From Marinococcus sp. PL1-022 (GTDB lineage: Bacteria; Bacillota; Bacilli; Bacillales; Marinococcaceae), in assembly GCF_033845285.1 (NCBI RefSeq), contig NZ_JAWXCX010000001.1, forward strand, positions 62,001 to 126,000: a stretch of 64,000 nucleotides of DNA, in the 5' to 3' direction. Positions 20,459 through 28,660 of the stretch are shown here, in pieces. The notes beneath the pieces were generated by a model. It did no database searches. It was not told the origin of the DNA and worked only from the letters and a program-made list of their open reading frames with translations. The position numbers and the translations under genes are program-made. Position 1 is the stretch's first letter. Each line of letters opens with the position of its first letter.

Positions 20459-21349
20459 TTAATCGATTGATTTTGCACCGATGTAGTGCTCTTCCCAGTA
20501 ATCACTGTTCGTGTCAGCGACTTCGACACCGTTTGAACCGGAGTGGATCATTTGACCTTCCCCGATGTAAAGGCCGCTGTGAGAAGCGCCTTCTGTGTTG
20601 TACGTATCTTCATAAAAGACAATGTCGCCAACGCTTGGCTCGTCTACGAATTCACCGTTGTTCTGCCAGATGCCTTCATGGGTTCTGGAAAGGTCTGTTC
20701 CGTTTTCCTCAAACACATAGTTGATAAAGCCACTGCTTCCGAATCCGCTTGCTGTAGTCCCGCCCCATTCATAAGGAGTGCCAAGTACACTTTCCGCAGA
20801 AGCGACAAGTCCGGAATCAGATGTATTGGCTGATGTGCTTTCAGCGGTCGGCTCTGAAGATTCTTCAGAGGATGCAGAAGCCACTTCTTCGCCTTCATCA
20901 TTATCTTCGCTGTTCTCGCTGCTGCTTTCTTCTGTTTCACTGCCGGCCTCGGAGGTGCCGTCTGTTTTGTCTAATGCTCCCATTGTTTCAGGGCCTGCGA
21001 TGCCATCTATGCTTAAGTTATTTTCTGTTTGAAATGCTTCTACAGCCTGTACAGTTTCATCATCGTAAGTACCATCAGCTTCGGAGTTATAGTAATCAAG
21101 GTCGCTTAAAGCCGACTGAAGAGATTCTACACTGCTGCCGGTATCGCCGAGATAAAGCAGGTTATCATCAGCAGATTCAGTTTCGTTTTCTGTATCGGAA
21201 GAGTCACTTTGGCTGGAGCTGCTGCTTTCGTCTGAATCAGGATCAGCGAATGCATCGGCATTTCCGCTTAAAGCCGGTGTTAAAGCTAAAGCCGTAACGA
21301 CGGCTGAGGATAATATATATTTTGGTGCTTGTCTGTTGGATTTAAACAT
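20459..21349 (-). CDS. Secreted NlpC/P60-domain protein with PG-binding domain, catalytic Cys replaced
   Basis: 296 residues: signal peptide about 1-33 (ending NADA), PG_binding_1 about 65-128 (LYLGDTGSSVESLQSAL, LSIDGIAGPETMGAL), a 60-residue acidic Ser/Glu linker, and NlpC/P60 about 180-296. NlpC/P60 endopeptidases use Cys in a GxDCSGF motif; here it reads SGFGSSGF, so the position of the nucleophile is Ser205 and the preceding Asp is Gly. The His (ASHSGLYIG) and the distal IHSG element remain. Hydrolase activity is therefore doubtful; it may be a wall-binding or regulatory pseudo-enzyme. Start ATG at 21347-21349 behind AAGGAGG. Confidence 0.85.
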   Translation of the reverse strand: MFKSNRQAPKYILSSAVVTALALTPALSGNADAFADPDSDESSSSSQSDSSDTENETESADDNLLYLGDTGSSVESLQSALSDLDYYNSEADGTYDDETVQAVEAFQTENNLSIDGIAGPETMGALDKTDGTSEAGSETEESSSENSEDNDEGEEVASASSEESSEPTAESTSANTSDSGLVASAESVLGTPYEWGGTTASGFGSSGFINYVFEENGTDLSRTHEGIWQNNGEFVDEPSVGDIVFYEDTYNTEGASHSGLYIGEGQMIHSGSNGVEVADTNSDYWEEHYIGAKSID

Positions 21350-21610
21350 TCAGGTTCCTCCTTGTGGTGTTGATCAATTTATCGAACCGGGAGTAAGTGT
21401 AACAGACAAAACAATTCGGGAGGTTTCAGCCAGATTACGTTTTAATAACGTTATTTATGAAAATAGGACATAATTAATGATCAATTCCTATTTGATATAG
21501 AGATAAATGGCGGGAGGAAGGAAAGGAGCCAATCTCAACAGCTGTAATATTTTTAATAAAATGAATATTACGATTATTTATAAAGCTAGTATTTAAAAGG
21601 AGGTCGAACA

Positions 21611-22843
21611 ATGGAGAGAACAGAAAAGAGGCCGCTGAGAGAAAGAGTAAAGGTGCTTGGTCCGGGAGTGATTGTAGCAGCATCGTTTATAGGACCGGGA
21701 ACGGTAACAACGGCCACAGGTGCAGGAGCCTCTTTTGGCTTTGCCCTGCTCTGGGCAGTGGTTTTTTCAATTATTACCACCATCATACTTCAGGAGATGT
21801 GCTCGCGGCTGGGGATTATTACAGGAAAGGGGCTGGGAGCGGCAATCAGGGACCAGTTCACAAACCCGCTGCTGAAATACGGATCCATGTGGCTGATGAT
21901 TATCGCTATTGTATTCGGCTGTGCTGCCTACATCGCAGGGGACTTACTCGGTACTTCTTTAGGATTAACGACCTTGACGGGCGTTTCTGAAAATACGATC
22001 GGTCCTGTCGTAGGCATTATTATTTTATTGATCGGTCTTAGTGGAAGCTACAAGCTCATTGAACGGGTCATGATAGTACTAATTACGGTCATGAGTATAA
22101 CGTTTGTGACTACAATGGTCACGGCACAGCCTGATCCCGGCGGTCTGTTTCGGGGTGCTTTTGTTCCATCGATTCCAACGGGAGCTATTATTACCGTGAT
22201 TGCAATTGTAGGTACCACGGTTGTTCCTTATAATCTGTTTCTTCATTCCGAAAATGTAAAAGAACGCTGGAGTGAGCCGCGGCATTTAAAGGAAGCACGT
22301 CTGGACGTGTTTTTGTCCATTGGCTTGGGCGGCTTAATTACTGCAGCGATTTTAATTACGTCCGGGGCTACAATCCGCGGTCTGGAAGTAGAGTCCGTGG
22401 CAGATCTTGCTTTGCAGCTTGAACCACTGCTTGGCAGCTGGGCCACCGCTTTTATCAGTATCGGCTTATTTGCCGCCGGTTTTTCTTCCGCGCTTGCATC
22501 ACCGCTCGGGGCCGCAGTTACCGTCAGCAGCGTATTGAAGTGGGAGCGCGGTATGAAAAATATCCGCTTCAAACTGGTGTTTTTGTCTGTGATGGCTATT
22601 GGAATTATTTCCTCCGGACTTGGGTTCGAGCCACTCGATGTTTTACTTTTTGCTCAGGCATTAAACGGTCTTATACTGCCCTTTGTCTCAATTATGCTCC
22701 TGGTTATTATGAATAACAAAAACCGCCTTGGCCATTACGTGAACCACTGGAAGATGAATCTGGTGGGTGGGATTATTGTTTTAATCTGCGTATTTCTCGG
22801 CGTTTACAGTATTGTAGATGCGATTATGAGCTTTAATTCGTAA
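21611..22843 (+). CDS. NRAMP-family divalent metal transporter, atypical (Mg2+-type candidate)
   Basis: 410 residues with about 11 transmembrane helices. Classic Mn2+/Fe2+ NRAMPs coordinate metal with DPGN in TM1 and the Met of MPH in TM6. Here TM1 reads IGPGT (Gly28, Thr31 replace Asp and Asn) and TM6 reads VVPYNLFLHS (Val205 replaces Met, Tyr207 replaces His). This pattern resembles NRAMP-related magnesium transporters described from clostridia and related bacteria, so Mg2+ or another hydrated cation is more likely than Mn2+. B. subtilis YcsG is also a divergent NRAMP. Start ATG at 21611 behind AAAAGGAGG. No metal riboswitch is evident in 21350-21610. Confidence 0.85.
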   Translation: MERTEKRPLRERVKVLGPGVIVAASFIGPGTVTTATGAGASFGFALLWAVVFSIITTIILQEMCSRLGIITGKGLGAAIRDQFTNPLLKYGSMWLMIIAIVFGCAAYIAGDLLGTSLGLTTLTGVSENTIGPVVGIIILLIGLSGSYKLIERVMIVLITVMSITFVTTMVTAQPDPGGLFRGAFVPSIPTGAIITVIAIVGTTVVPYNLFLHSENVKERWSEPRHLKEARLDVFLSIGLGGLITAAILITSGATIRGLEVESVADLALQLEPLLGSWATAFISIGLFAAGFSSALASPLGAAVTVSSVLKWERGMKNIRFKLVFLSVMAIGIISSGLGFEPLDVLLFAQALNGLILPFVSIMLLVIMNNKNRLGHYVNHWKMNLVGGIIVLICVFLGVYSIVDAIMSFNS

Positions 22844-22993
22844 ACTGCCTGTTTTTCTTGAAGGAAAATAAAAAAGACGCAGCATAGGAGTGACGAGAAC
22901 GGGAATAGATAGTACAAATCGGTACGGCACTCTGGCCCGGACGCGAAAGCAAAAAGCGCATTAAAAACGGGCTGGTGAAAGGAGGGGCGCTTC

Positions 22994-25417
22994 ATGAATC
23001 ATCATGATTATGAAAAAAGGCTTGCTCTGCATGAGCTGTCCCCAGCAGAGCTTCGTTTGGAATTTAATGCTGAAGCCTTCTCATTTGAAACGACAGAGGA
23101 CATGAACGATTTCCCTTATGAAATGATCGGCCAGGAGCGGGCCGAGCGGGCCATGGAGTTTGGTCTTTCAGTAAGCCAGGCGGGGTATAATTTATTTGTA
23201 GTCGGTCCCACGGGGAGTGGAAGAATGACATATACCCAGCACAGTGTGGAAAACCTGGCCCGGAAACAGAAGCAGCCGGATGATTGGTGCTACGTGCATA
23301 ATTTTGATAATCCGGACCGCCCGGAAGTGCTTTCATTTCAGGCCGGGGAAGGCCAGCGTTTCCGCCGCGAGGTCGAAGAGCTTCTGGTAAACATCGGGCG
23401 TGAACTAAAGACAGCGTTCTCAAGCGACAATCACGAAAGACAAAAGCGGGAAATGTTTGAACAACTGCGTACGGAGATGGACGAGCTGTGGAAAGAAACT
23501 GACCAGTTTGCCGTGCAGCATCATTTCAAACTCGAACGCATGCAGAACGGCATTAATAAAATTCCCCTTCAGCGCGGTCAGCCAATGAACAGGGAGACGT
23601 ACCAGCACCTGCTTGAAGCAGAAAAGGAACAGCTGAGGGCAAACGAAAAACTCGTGGAGGAAAAAGTGCAGGACGCTCTCCGGCGTGTGGCCAAAATGGA
23701 GGAAACCTTCCGTAAAGACGTGCAGATATTTATGGCAGACACAGCCTCGGCCGCGGTACAAAAGCTATTTGAGCCGCTTCGCAGGCAGTACGGTCATATG
23801 CCAAAGGTAACGGCTTATTTAACCGCCTACGAGCGGGACGTTGTAGAGCATTTTTACTTTTTTGCCGAAGGCCAGGGACAGGATGGCTCGGCGGGGGCAC
23901 TTGAAGGAATGAAGGAAAAACAGTATCAGCGGTACGTGGTGAATCTGCTCGTCAACAACAAGCATTTAGACGGAGCCCCGGTAATTTACGAATCGAATCC
24001 GACGTATCACAATCTGTTTGGCAAGGTGGAATACCAGGGGCAGATTGGCAGCCTGGTGACGAATTTTACTTTCATTAAACCAGGAGCGGTGCATCTGGCG
24101 AACGGCGGCTATTTGATTCTTCAGGCGGCGGATTTACTCCAGCATCCAGGTGCCTGGCCGGGATTAAAACGGATGCTTCAGACCGGGCATGTGCATATTG
24201 AAAACTCCTATGAAGAGCGGGGGCTGCTGCCAACCAGTGCACTAAAGCCGGAGCCCATTCCCTTCCGGACAAAGGTTATTATTATTGGCTCTTATTATGT
24301 TTATGATCTGCTCTCGAGGCTTGATGAAGAGTTTGATAAGCTGTTTAAGGTCAAAGTAGAGTTCGATACCGTCATGACCAAAAGCAATGAAAACAGCTGG
24401 AAAATGGCCGGATTCGTGAAAAACTACGTTCAGGAAGAAGGCCTGCTTCCGTTTCACCGGGAAGCTGTGGCCAGAGTGATCGACTACAGCTCCCGATTAA
24501 TAGATGAACAGGGAAAAATGACTACCAGGTTTCAGGATATTACAAAGCTGCTCGTAGAATCCAGCCACTACGCGCTGCAGGAGGGTAATGCTTACGTCAA
24601 AGCAGAGCACATCTTCCGGGCGCTTGAGGAAAAATACAGACGCTCAAGCCATATTCCCGAACAGTACCGGGAGAAAATTCACGATGAAACGATCATGATT
24701 CAAACGGAAGGCTACCGGGTCGGGCAGATTAACGGACTGGCTGTGATGGGAACAAGAGACTCCATGTTTGGCATACCGACGAAAATTACGGCGCAGACGT
24801 ATGTCGGGAAAAGCGGGTTGATGAACATTGAGCGTGAGACGTCTCTCAGCGGCCAGATTCATCACAAGGGCATGATGATTTTGACCGGCTTTCTTTCTGG
24901 CCAATTTGCTAAAAACCGTCCTATTCCTTTATCGGCGAGCATCACTTTTGAGCAGACCTACAGTCTGATCGATGGCGACAGCGCTTCAAGCACAGAGCTG
25001 TACGTGCTGCTTTCATCTTTGGCAGAAGTACCTATTTACCAGGGTATAGCAGTAACCGGCTCGGTCAATCAGTGGGGAGAAATTCAGCCAATCGGCGGTG
25101 TTAACGAGAAAATCGAGGGTTTCTATCATATTTGCCGGGAAAAAGGGCTGACCGGCAGGCAGGGGGTCATTATCCCGAAGCAGAATGCCCGCAATTTAAT
25201 GCTCGCTCGAGAGGTTGTGGAAGCGGCGGAAGCAGGCAGCTTCCATGTATGGGCAGTCGGCCATATTTCGGAGGGTATGGAAATTCTGACGGGTGAACGG
25301 GCGGGAGCGGTACGCCGAGAGGACGGCACGTATCCGGAAGGTTCGGTATTTGCCCGCACGGAAGCCCGTTTTAACCGCATGTATGAAATGGAAATCCGGC
25401 AGCATGGGACGGAATAA
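22994..25417 (+). CDS. Lon-like protease with degenerate ATPase (LonC/AAA_32 type)
   Basis: 807 residues. An AAA_32-type ATPase region carries a degenerate P-loop, GPTGSGRMT at 71-79, with Arg in place of the Walker A Lys. The Walker B position GGYLILQAADLL (about 371) lacks the Asp-Glu pair. A long coiled insertion spans about 120-260. The C-terminal Lon protease domain is intact: Ser663 in DGDSAS and Lys706 in GGVNEK, with the 43-residue spacing of Lon. LonC proteins of this kind degrade unfolded substrates without ATP hydrolysis. Start ATG at 22994 after GAAAGGAGGGG. It is cytosolic and stands alone; terminator at 25429-25460. Confidence 0.87.
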   Translation: MNHHDYEKRLALHELSPAELRLEFNAEAFSFETTEDMNDFPYEMIGQERAERAMEFGLSVSQAGYNLFVVGPTGSGRMTYTQHSVENLARKQKQPDDWCYVHNFDNPDRPEVLSFQAGEGQRFRREVEELLVNIGRELKTAFSSDNHERQKREMFEQLRTEMDELWKETDQFAVQHHFKLERMQNGINKIPLQRGQPMNRETYQHLLEAEKEQLRANEKLVEEKVQDALRRVAKMEETFRKDVQIFMADTASAAVQKLFEPLRRQYGHMPKVTAYLTAYERDVVEHFYFFAEGQGQDGSAGALEGMKEKQYQRYVVNLLVNNKHLDGAPVIYESNPTYHNLFGKVEYQGQIGSLVTNFTFIKPGAVHLANGGYLILQAADLLQHPGAWPGLKRMLQTGHVHIENSYEERGLLPTSALKPEPIPFRTKVIIIGSYYVYDLLSRLDEEFDKLFKVKVEFDTVMTKSNENSWKMAGFVKNYVQEEGLLPFHREAVARVIDYSSRLIDEQGKMTTRFQDITKLLVESSHYALQEGNAYVKAEHIFRALEEKYRRSSHIPEQYREKIHDETIMIQTEGYRVGQINGLAVMGTRDSMFGIPTKITAQTYVGKSGLMNIERETSLSGQIHHKGMMILTGFLSGQFAKNRPIPLSASITFEQTYSLIDGDSASSTELYVLLSSLAEVPIYQGIAVTGSVNQWGEIQPIGGVNEKIEGFYHICREKGLTGRQGVIIPKQNARNLMLAREVVEAAEAGSFHVWAVGHISEGMEILTGERAGAVRREDGTYPEGSVFARTEARFNRMYEMEIRQHGTE

Positions 25418-25428
25418 TTAGCGGAGAG

Positions 25429-25460
25429 CACAGCCTGTAAGCGCGGGCTGTGTTTTTTAT
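25429..25460 (+). terminator. Terminator after the Lon-like protease
   Basis: CACAGCC (25429-25435) pairs with GGCTGTG (25446-25452), followed by TTTTTTAT. Confidence 0.85.
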
Positions 25461-25479
25461 AAAATTGAGAAAATTGCTC

Positions 25480-25538
25480 TTGACTTTTCATGTATGCGGT
25501 TCCATAATAAAACCAAGTCACCGTGAATACGTATTCAC
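25480..25538 (+). promoter_or_regulatory. Promoter and LacI-type operator O1
   Basis: TTGACT (25480-25485), 17 nt, CATAAT (25503-25508) is followed by a perfect 16-bp palindrome GTGAATACGTATTCAC at 25523-25538, just after the expected transcription start and before the LacI-family gene. The core GAATACGTATTC is repeated at 26592, which makes it the likely operator of this regulator. Confidence 0.8.
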
Positions 25539-25551
25539 CAGGAGTTAAAAA

Positions 25552-26565
25552 ATGATTTCTTCCAAAGAAGTTGCCAGAGAAGCAGGAGTATCCCAGTCGA
25601 CAGTGTCCAGGGTGCTGAATAATTCCAACAAGGTAAGCAAGGAAAATGTAGCAAAAGTCACAGAAGCAATGAGAAAGTTAAACTACAGACCAAACGCTAT
25701 AGCCAGGTCGTTAGTCAGTAAGCGTTCCAAAACAATAGCGCTTATATCGGGCCCGTTGCATAACCCCTTTTTTGTGGAAACTACTTCATCTATTGTGAAC
25801 TACGCGAAAGAGAAGGGGTATAACACAAACGTTTTTTTTGAAAACAATGGAGACAATATGGCTGTATATGAAACGGTTCTCTCCATGCAGGTGGACGGTA
25901 TTATTTTATCTTCGGTTTTCATGGATGATCCCATTCTTCAAGAATTGCAGAACTCTCAAATACCTTATGTAATGTTTAACCGCAAGCATAACGAAGGTGG
26001 AAATTTTGTTGAATTAAATAATTACCAGGCTGGAAAGATGGCTGCAGATCATTTATATCAGCTCGGGCACAAGTATATAGGCTTCATCGGAGGGCCGATG
26101 TATACATCCACTTTTTACGGCCGGTATTTAGGATTTACGGAAGGAATAGCGGAACAAACCATGGAGACTGATAAAGTTTTTTTAAACGAAACGGACACCA
26201 GTGAAGAAGCAATAGCAGATGCCATCTTTAAAATGATGGGGCGCAAAGAACGTCCTACAGCGGTGTTTGCTGCTACAGATGCTATAGCTATTACTGCCAT
26301 GGATACACTCATGGAACTCGGGTACCGGATCCCTGAAGATATTAGTATTTGCGGAGTGGACAATGTACGGATGGCCCGGCATCATGCGTTTGAATTAACC
26401 ACTATCGGTGCCCAGTCCAATAAAAATTTAGGAAGACTTGGAATTGAACACCTTATTAATTCCATTGAAGCCGGAAAAGAAAATATGTCCCCGATCCAGG
26501 TTACCCTGGAACCTGCGCTGTATCAAAGAAAGACGACGGGACCTTTTAAACCAGGCTCAGTATAA
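25552..26565 (+). CDS. LacI/PurR-family transcriptional repressor
   Basis: 337 residues. The HTH and hinge are ISSKEVAREAGVSQSTVSRVLNNSNKVSKENVAKV ... LNYRPNAIARSLVSKRS (residues 2-60), then a periplasmic-binding-protein-like effector domain (IALISGPLHNPFFVETTSSI; FAATDAIAITAMDTLMELGYRIPEDISICGVDN). It heads the operon 25552-31355 and has its own operator in front plus a second copy before the dehydrogenase gene, so it likely represses itself and the pathway until a small inducer binds. Start ATG at 25552 after CAGGAG. Confidence 0.9.
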   Translation: MISSKEVAREAGVSQSTVSRVLNNSNKVSKENVAKVTEAMRKLNYRPNAIARSLVSKRSKTIALISGPLHNPFFVETTSSIVNYAKEKGYNTNVFFENNGDNMAVYETVLSMQVDGIILSSVFMDDPILQELQNSQIPYVMFNRKHNEGGNFVELNNYQAGKMAADHLYQLGHKYIGFIGGPMYTSTFYGRYLGFTEGIAEQTMETDKVFLNETDTSEEAIADAIFKMMGRKERPTAVFAATDAIAITAMDTLMELGYRIPEDISICGVDNVRMARHHAFELTTIGAQSNKNLGRLGIEHLINSIEAGKENMSPIQVTLEPALYQRKTTGPFKPGSV

Positions 26566-26591
26566 ACTGAGCGGTTTAATTTCGCTTCCAA

Positions 26592-26603
26592 GAATACGTA
26601 TTC
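26592..26603 (+). promoter_or_regulatory. LacI-type operator O2
   Basis: GAATACGTATTC, identical to the core of O1, in the 63-nt gap between the regulator and the aldehyde dehydrogenase. A small hairpin CTCAGT-ATAA-ACTGAG lies over the regulator stop just upstream. No clear separate promoter is visible, so O2 may act as a roadblock or on a weak promoter. Confidence 0.7.
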
Positions 26604-26628
26604 ACGAATTTTGTTAGGAGGATGAAGG

Positions 26629-28056
26629 ATGAAAAAGGGTTTGTTTTTATCAGGAGAGGATAAGGCGGCTGAAAAATATTATTCAGTTTTTAATCCCCAT
26701 ACGGAAGGTTTGATTGGAGAAGCAGCTGACTGTACCCCCTCCGAGATGAGTGAAGCAATAGAAAAAGCAGATGAAGCGTACAAAAAAATGAAAGCGTTAA
26801 CATCAAACGAAAAAGCTGAGATTTTATTCCGGGCTGCAACGATTCTGCGGGATAGGGAGGAAGAAGCTGCGAGGATTATCTCTCAGGAAGCCTGTAAACC
26901 GGTAACTGCTGCCCGCACAGAAGTCCAGCGGACCGTGCAGACGCTGCAATTTTCAGGCGAAGAAACCAAGAGAATGAACGGGGAATACTTACAATTAGAC
27001 GCTGCAGAAGGCGGTGAAGGACGGGATGCTTATACACTCCATGAATCAATCGGAGTGGTCGGAGCAATTACTCCTTTTAATTTTCCATTAAATCTTGTTA
27101 CTCATAAGGTTGGCCCGGCAATAGCCGCAGGAAACACTATCGTGGTTAAACCAGCGGAGCAAACTCCTTTTTCAAGCATGCTCCTGGCAGAAATATTAAG
27201 TGAAGCAGGTCTTCACCAAGGTGCAATCGCAATAGTTCCTGGAGATGGAAAAACGCTGGGAGAGGTAATGCTGAAGGATGAACGGATTAAAATAATATCT
27301 TTTACCGGCAGCCCGGAAATAGGAAAGCTGCTCAAAGCAGAAGCCGGCCTGAAAAAAATGACTCTTGAATTAGGAAGCAACTCGCCGATGTATGTGGATC
27401 AGTCATGCCGCGGGGAAGTGAGTGAAGTGGCTGAGAAATCAGTTAAAGGGGCGTTCGCTTATAATGGCCAGGTTTGTTTGAGTACACAGCGCATTTATGT
27501 GCATGAAGAAATTTTTGATGAATTTATACAAGAGTGCTCAGAAAAAACTGCCCGGCTTCAATTCGGAGACCCTTTGGAAGAAAGCACGGAGGTTTCGAGC
27601 CTGATTAATAAAAAATCACAGCAGCGCCTGTATGAATGGATTAAAGAAGCAAAAGCAGAGGGAGCAGAGGTTCTGGCAGGAGGAGAAAAAGTTGGTAATG
27701 GTCTAGAGCCAACGATTTTATCCAATGCTTCTTCTACATCCTCTATATCCTGCAAAGAAGCTTTTGGGCCGGTAGTGATCATCAACAAAGTAAAAAACTC
27801 TGAAGAAGCTCTGGAACAAATGAATAACAGCCGATTTGGCCTGAATGCGGGGGTGTTTACAAATGATCTGAAACAGGCCGTTGATATGGCACATCGCATA
27901 GAAGCCGGGCAGGTTCTCATTAACGATGTCCCTACTCTCCGTTTCGACCATATGCCCTACGGAGGAGTGAAGGATTCCGGCTATGGAAGGGAAGGGGTAA
28001 AATATGCTATCGAAGAAATGACGGAATTAAAAATGATAAGTATAAAATACCGTTAA
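26629..28056 (+). CDS. NAD(P)-dependent aldehyde dehydrogenase
   Basis: 475 residues, full-length ALDH fold. The catalytic thiol is in NGQVCLSTQRIYV (about residue 285) and the general base is in TLELGSNSPMY, where the usual ELGG is ELGS. The cofactor segment GVVGAITPFNFPLNLVTHKVGPAIAAGNTIVVKPAEQTP is typical. Closest in style to AldA/lactaldehyde or succinate-semialdehyde-type enzymes, but the substrate is not decidable. It probably oxidises the aldehyde made by the Fe-alcohol dehydrogenase at the end of the operon. Start ATG at 26629 behind TTAGGAGG. Confidence 0.9.
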   Translation: MKKGLFLSGEDKAAEKYYSVFNPHTEGLIGEAADCTPSEMSEAIEKADEAYKKMKALTSNEKAEILFRAATILRDREEEAARIISQEACKPVTAARTEVQRTVQTLQFSGEETKRMNGEYLQLDAAEGGEGRDAYTLHESIGVVGAITPFNFPLNLVTHKVGPAIAAGNTIVVKPAEQTPFSSMLLAEILSEAGLHQGAIAIVPGDGKTLGEVMLKDERIKIISFTGSPEIGKLLKAEAGLKKMTLELGSNSPMYVDQSCRGEVSEVAEKSVKGAFAYNGQVCLSTQRIYVHEEIFDEFIQECSEKTARLQFGDPLEESTEVSSLINKKSQQRLYEWIKEAKAEGAEVLAGGEKVGNGLEPTILSNASSTSSISCKEAFGPVVIINKVKNSEEALEQMNNSRFGLNAGVFTNDLKQAVDMAHRIEAGQVLINDVPTLRFDHMPYGGVKDSGYGREGVKYAIEEMTELKMISIKYR

Positions 28057-28068
28057 GGAGAGAGTAGT

Positions 28069-28551
28069 ATGCAAATACAGACAATGAGAGGAAAGAAAAA
28101 AGAGTATTTGTTTACTTGTTATTATCCTAAGTACGCAGCTGAATGGCTCGTAACGTTTCAGACCCTATTTGGCGAACGAACAGAAAAAATTATTACCGCT
28201 GGAGACGGGATAACAAATCAGCAGGGCATCATAGATGGTCTGCCGGTCTGTGAAACTATCGAAGTACAGAACGAAGCAATTATTCCTTATGAGATCGAGA
28301 AGCAGGAATTTCAGGAGCAGGGAAAAGAGACATTAAGAAAATACTTTTTATATCAACGCCGTTCCTGGAAGGTTCCTGTAGTAAAAAGGGAGAACACGTA
28401 TGTTTTTTATGCTCCTTATCAAATTGAAAGTGCAAAAAAACTTAACAGTAATAAAATGAAAGTAATGTTATATGAAGTGAGTTCAGAATCTTACGATAAA
28501 TTAGAAAAGTTTCCTATTATCCAGCGATTTTATCAAGAAAGGGGAGCGTAG
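28069..28551 (+). CDS. Hypothetical protein in LacI-controlled operon
   Basis: 160 residues, soluble and basic-to-neutral, with no signal peptide or membrane helix. I do not recognise a family. Visible features are paired aromatic segments (YLFTCYYPKYAAEWLVTFQTLFG; YFLYQRRSWKVPVVKRENTYVFYAPY), suggesting a beta-rich small domain. It starts 13 nt after the dehydrogenase with GGAGAG, and ends one base before the membrane microprotein, so it is translationally linked to the transport/oxidation genes. It could be a substrate-processing or regulatory partner. Confidence 0.7.
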   Translation: MQIQTMRGKKKEYLFTCYYPKYAAEWLVTFQTLFGERTEKIITAGDGITNQQGIIDGLPVCETIEVQNEAIIPYEIEKQEFQEQGKETLRKYFLYQRRSWKVPVVKRENTYVFYAPYQIESAKKLNSNKMKVMLYEVSSESYDKLEKFPIIQRFYQERGA

Positions 28552-28552
28552 A

Positions 28553-28651
28553 ATGAACTTCCTGATAATTATGGCCGTTTGTATAGTTGGCACCTGGGTC
28601 GGGATGGCACTGACACTTTGGAAAACAAATATTTTAAAGGAAAAAGAATAG
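28553..28651 (+). CDS. 32-residue membrane microprotein, probable symporter small accessory protein
   Basis: ATG at 28553 stands behind AAAGGGGAG; the frame ends TAG at 28649-28651, nine bases before the symporter start. The peptide is a single transmembrane helix, FLIIMAVCIVGTWVGMAL, followed by a short basic tail KTNILKEKE. Small one-helix proteins are known next to some SSS-family symporters and are annotated as accessory subunits. Its position directly before the symporter fits. Too short for routine gene callers. Confidence 0.75.
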   Translation: MNFLIIMAVCIVGTWVGMALTLWKTNILKEKE

Positions 28652-28660
28652 GGGGATTCG

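Noticed and set aside
21350-21610. Mg2+ (M-box) or Mn2+ (yybP) riboswitch before the NRAMP-like gene
   Set aside because: No recognisable consensus segments of either class could be found in the leader.
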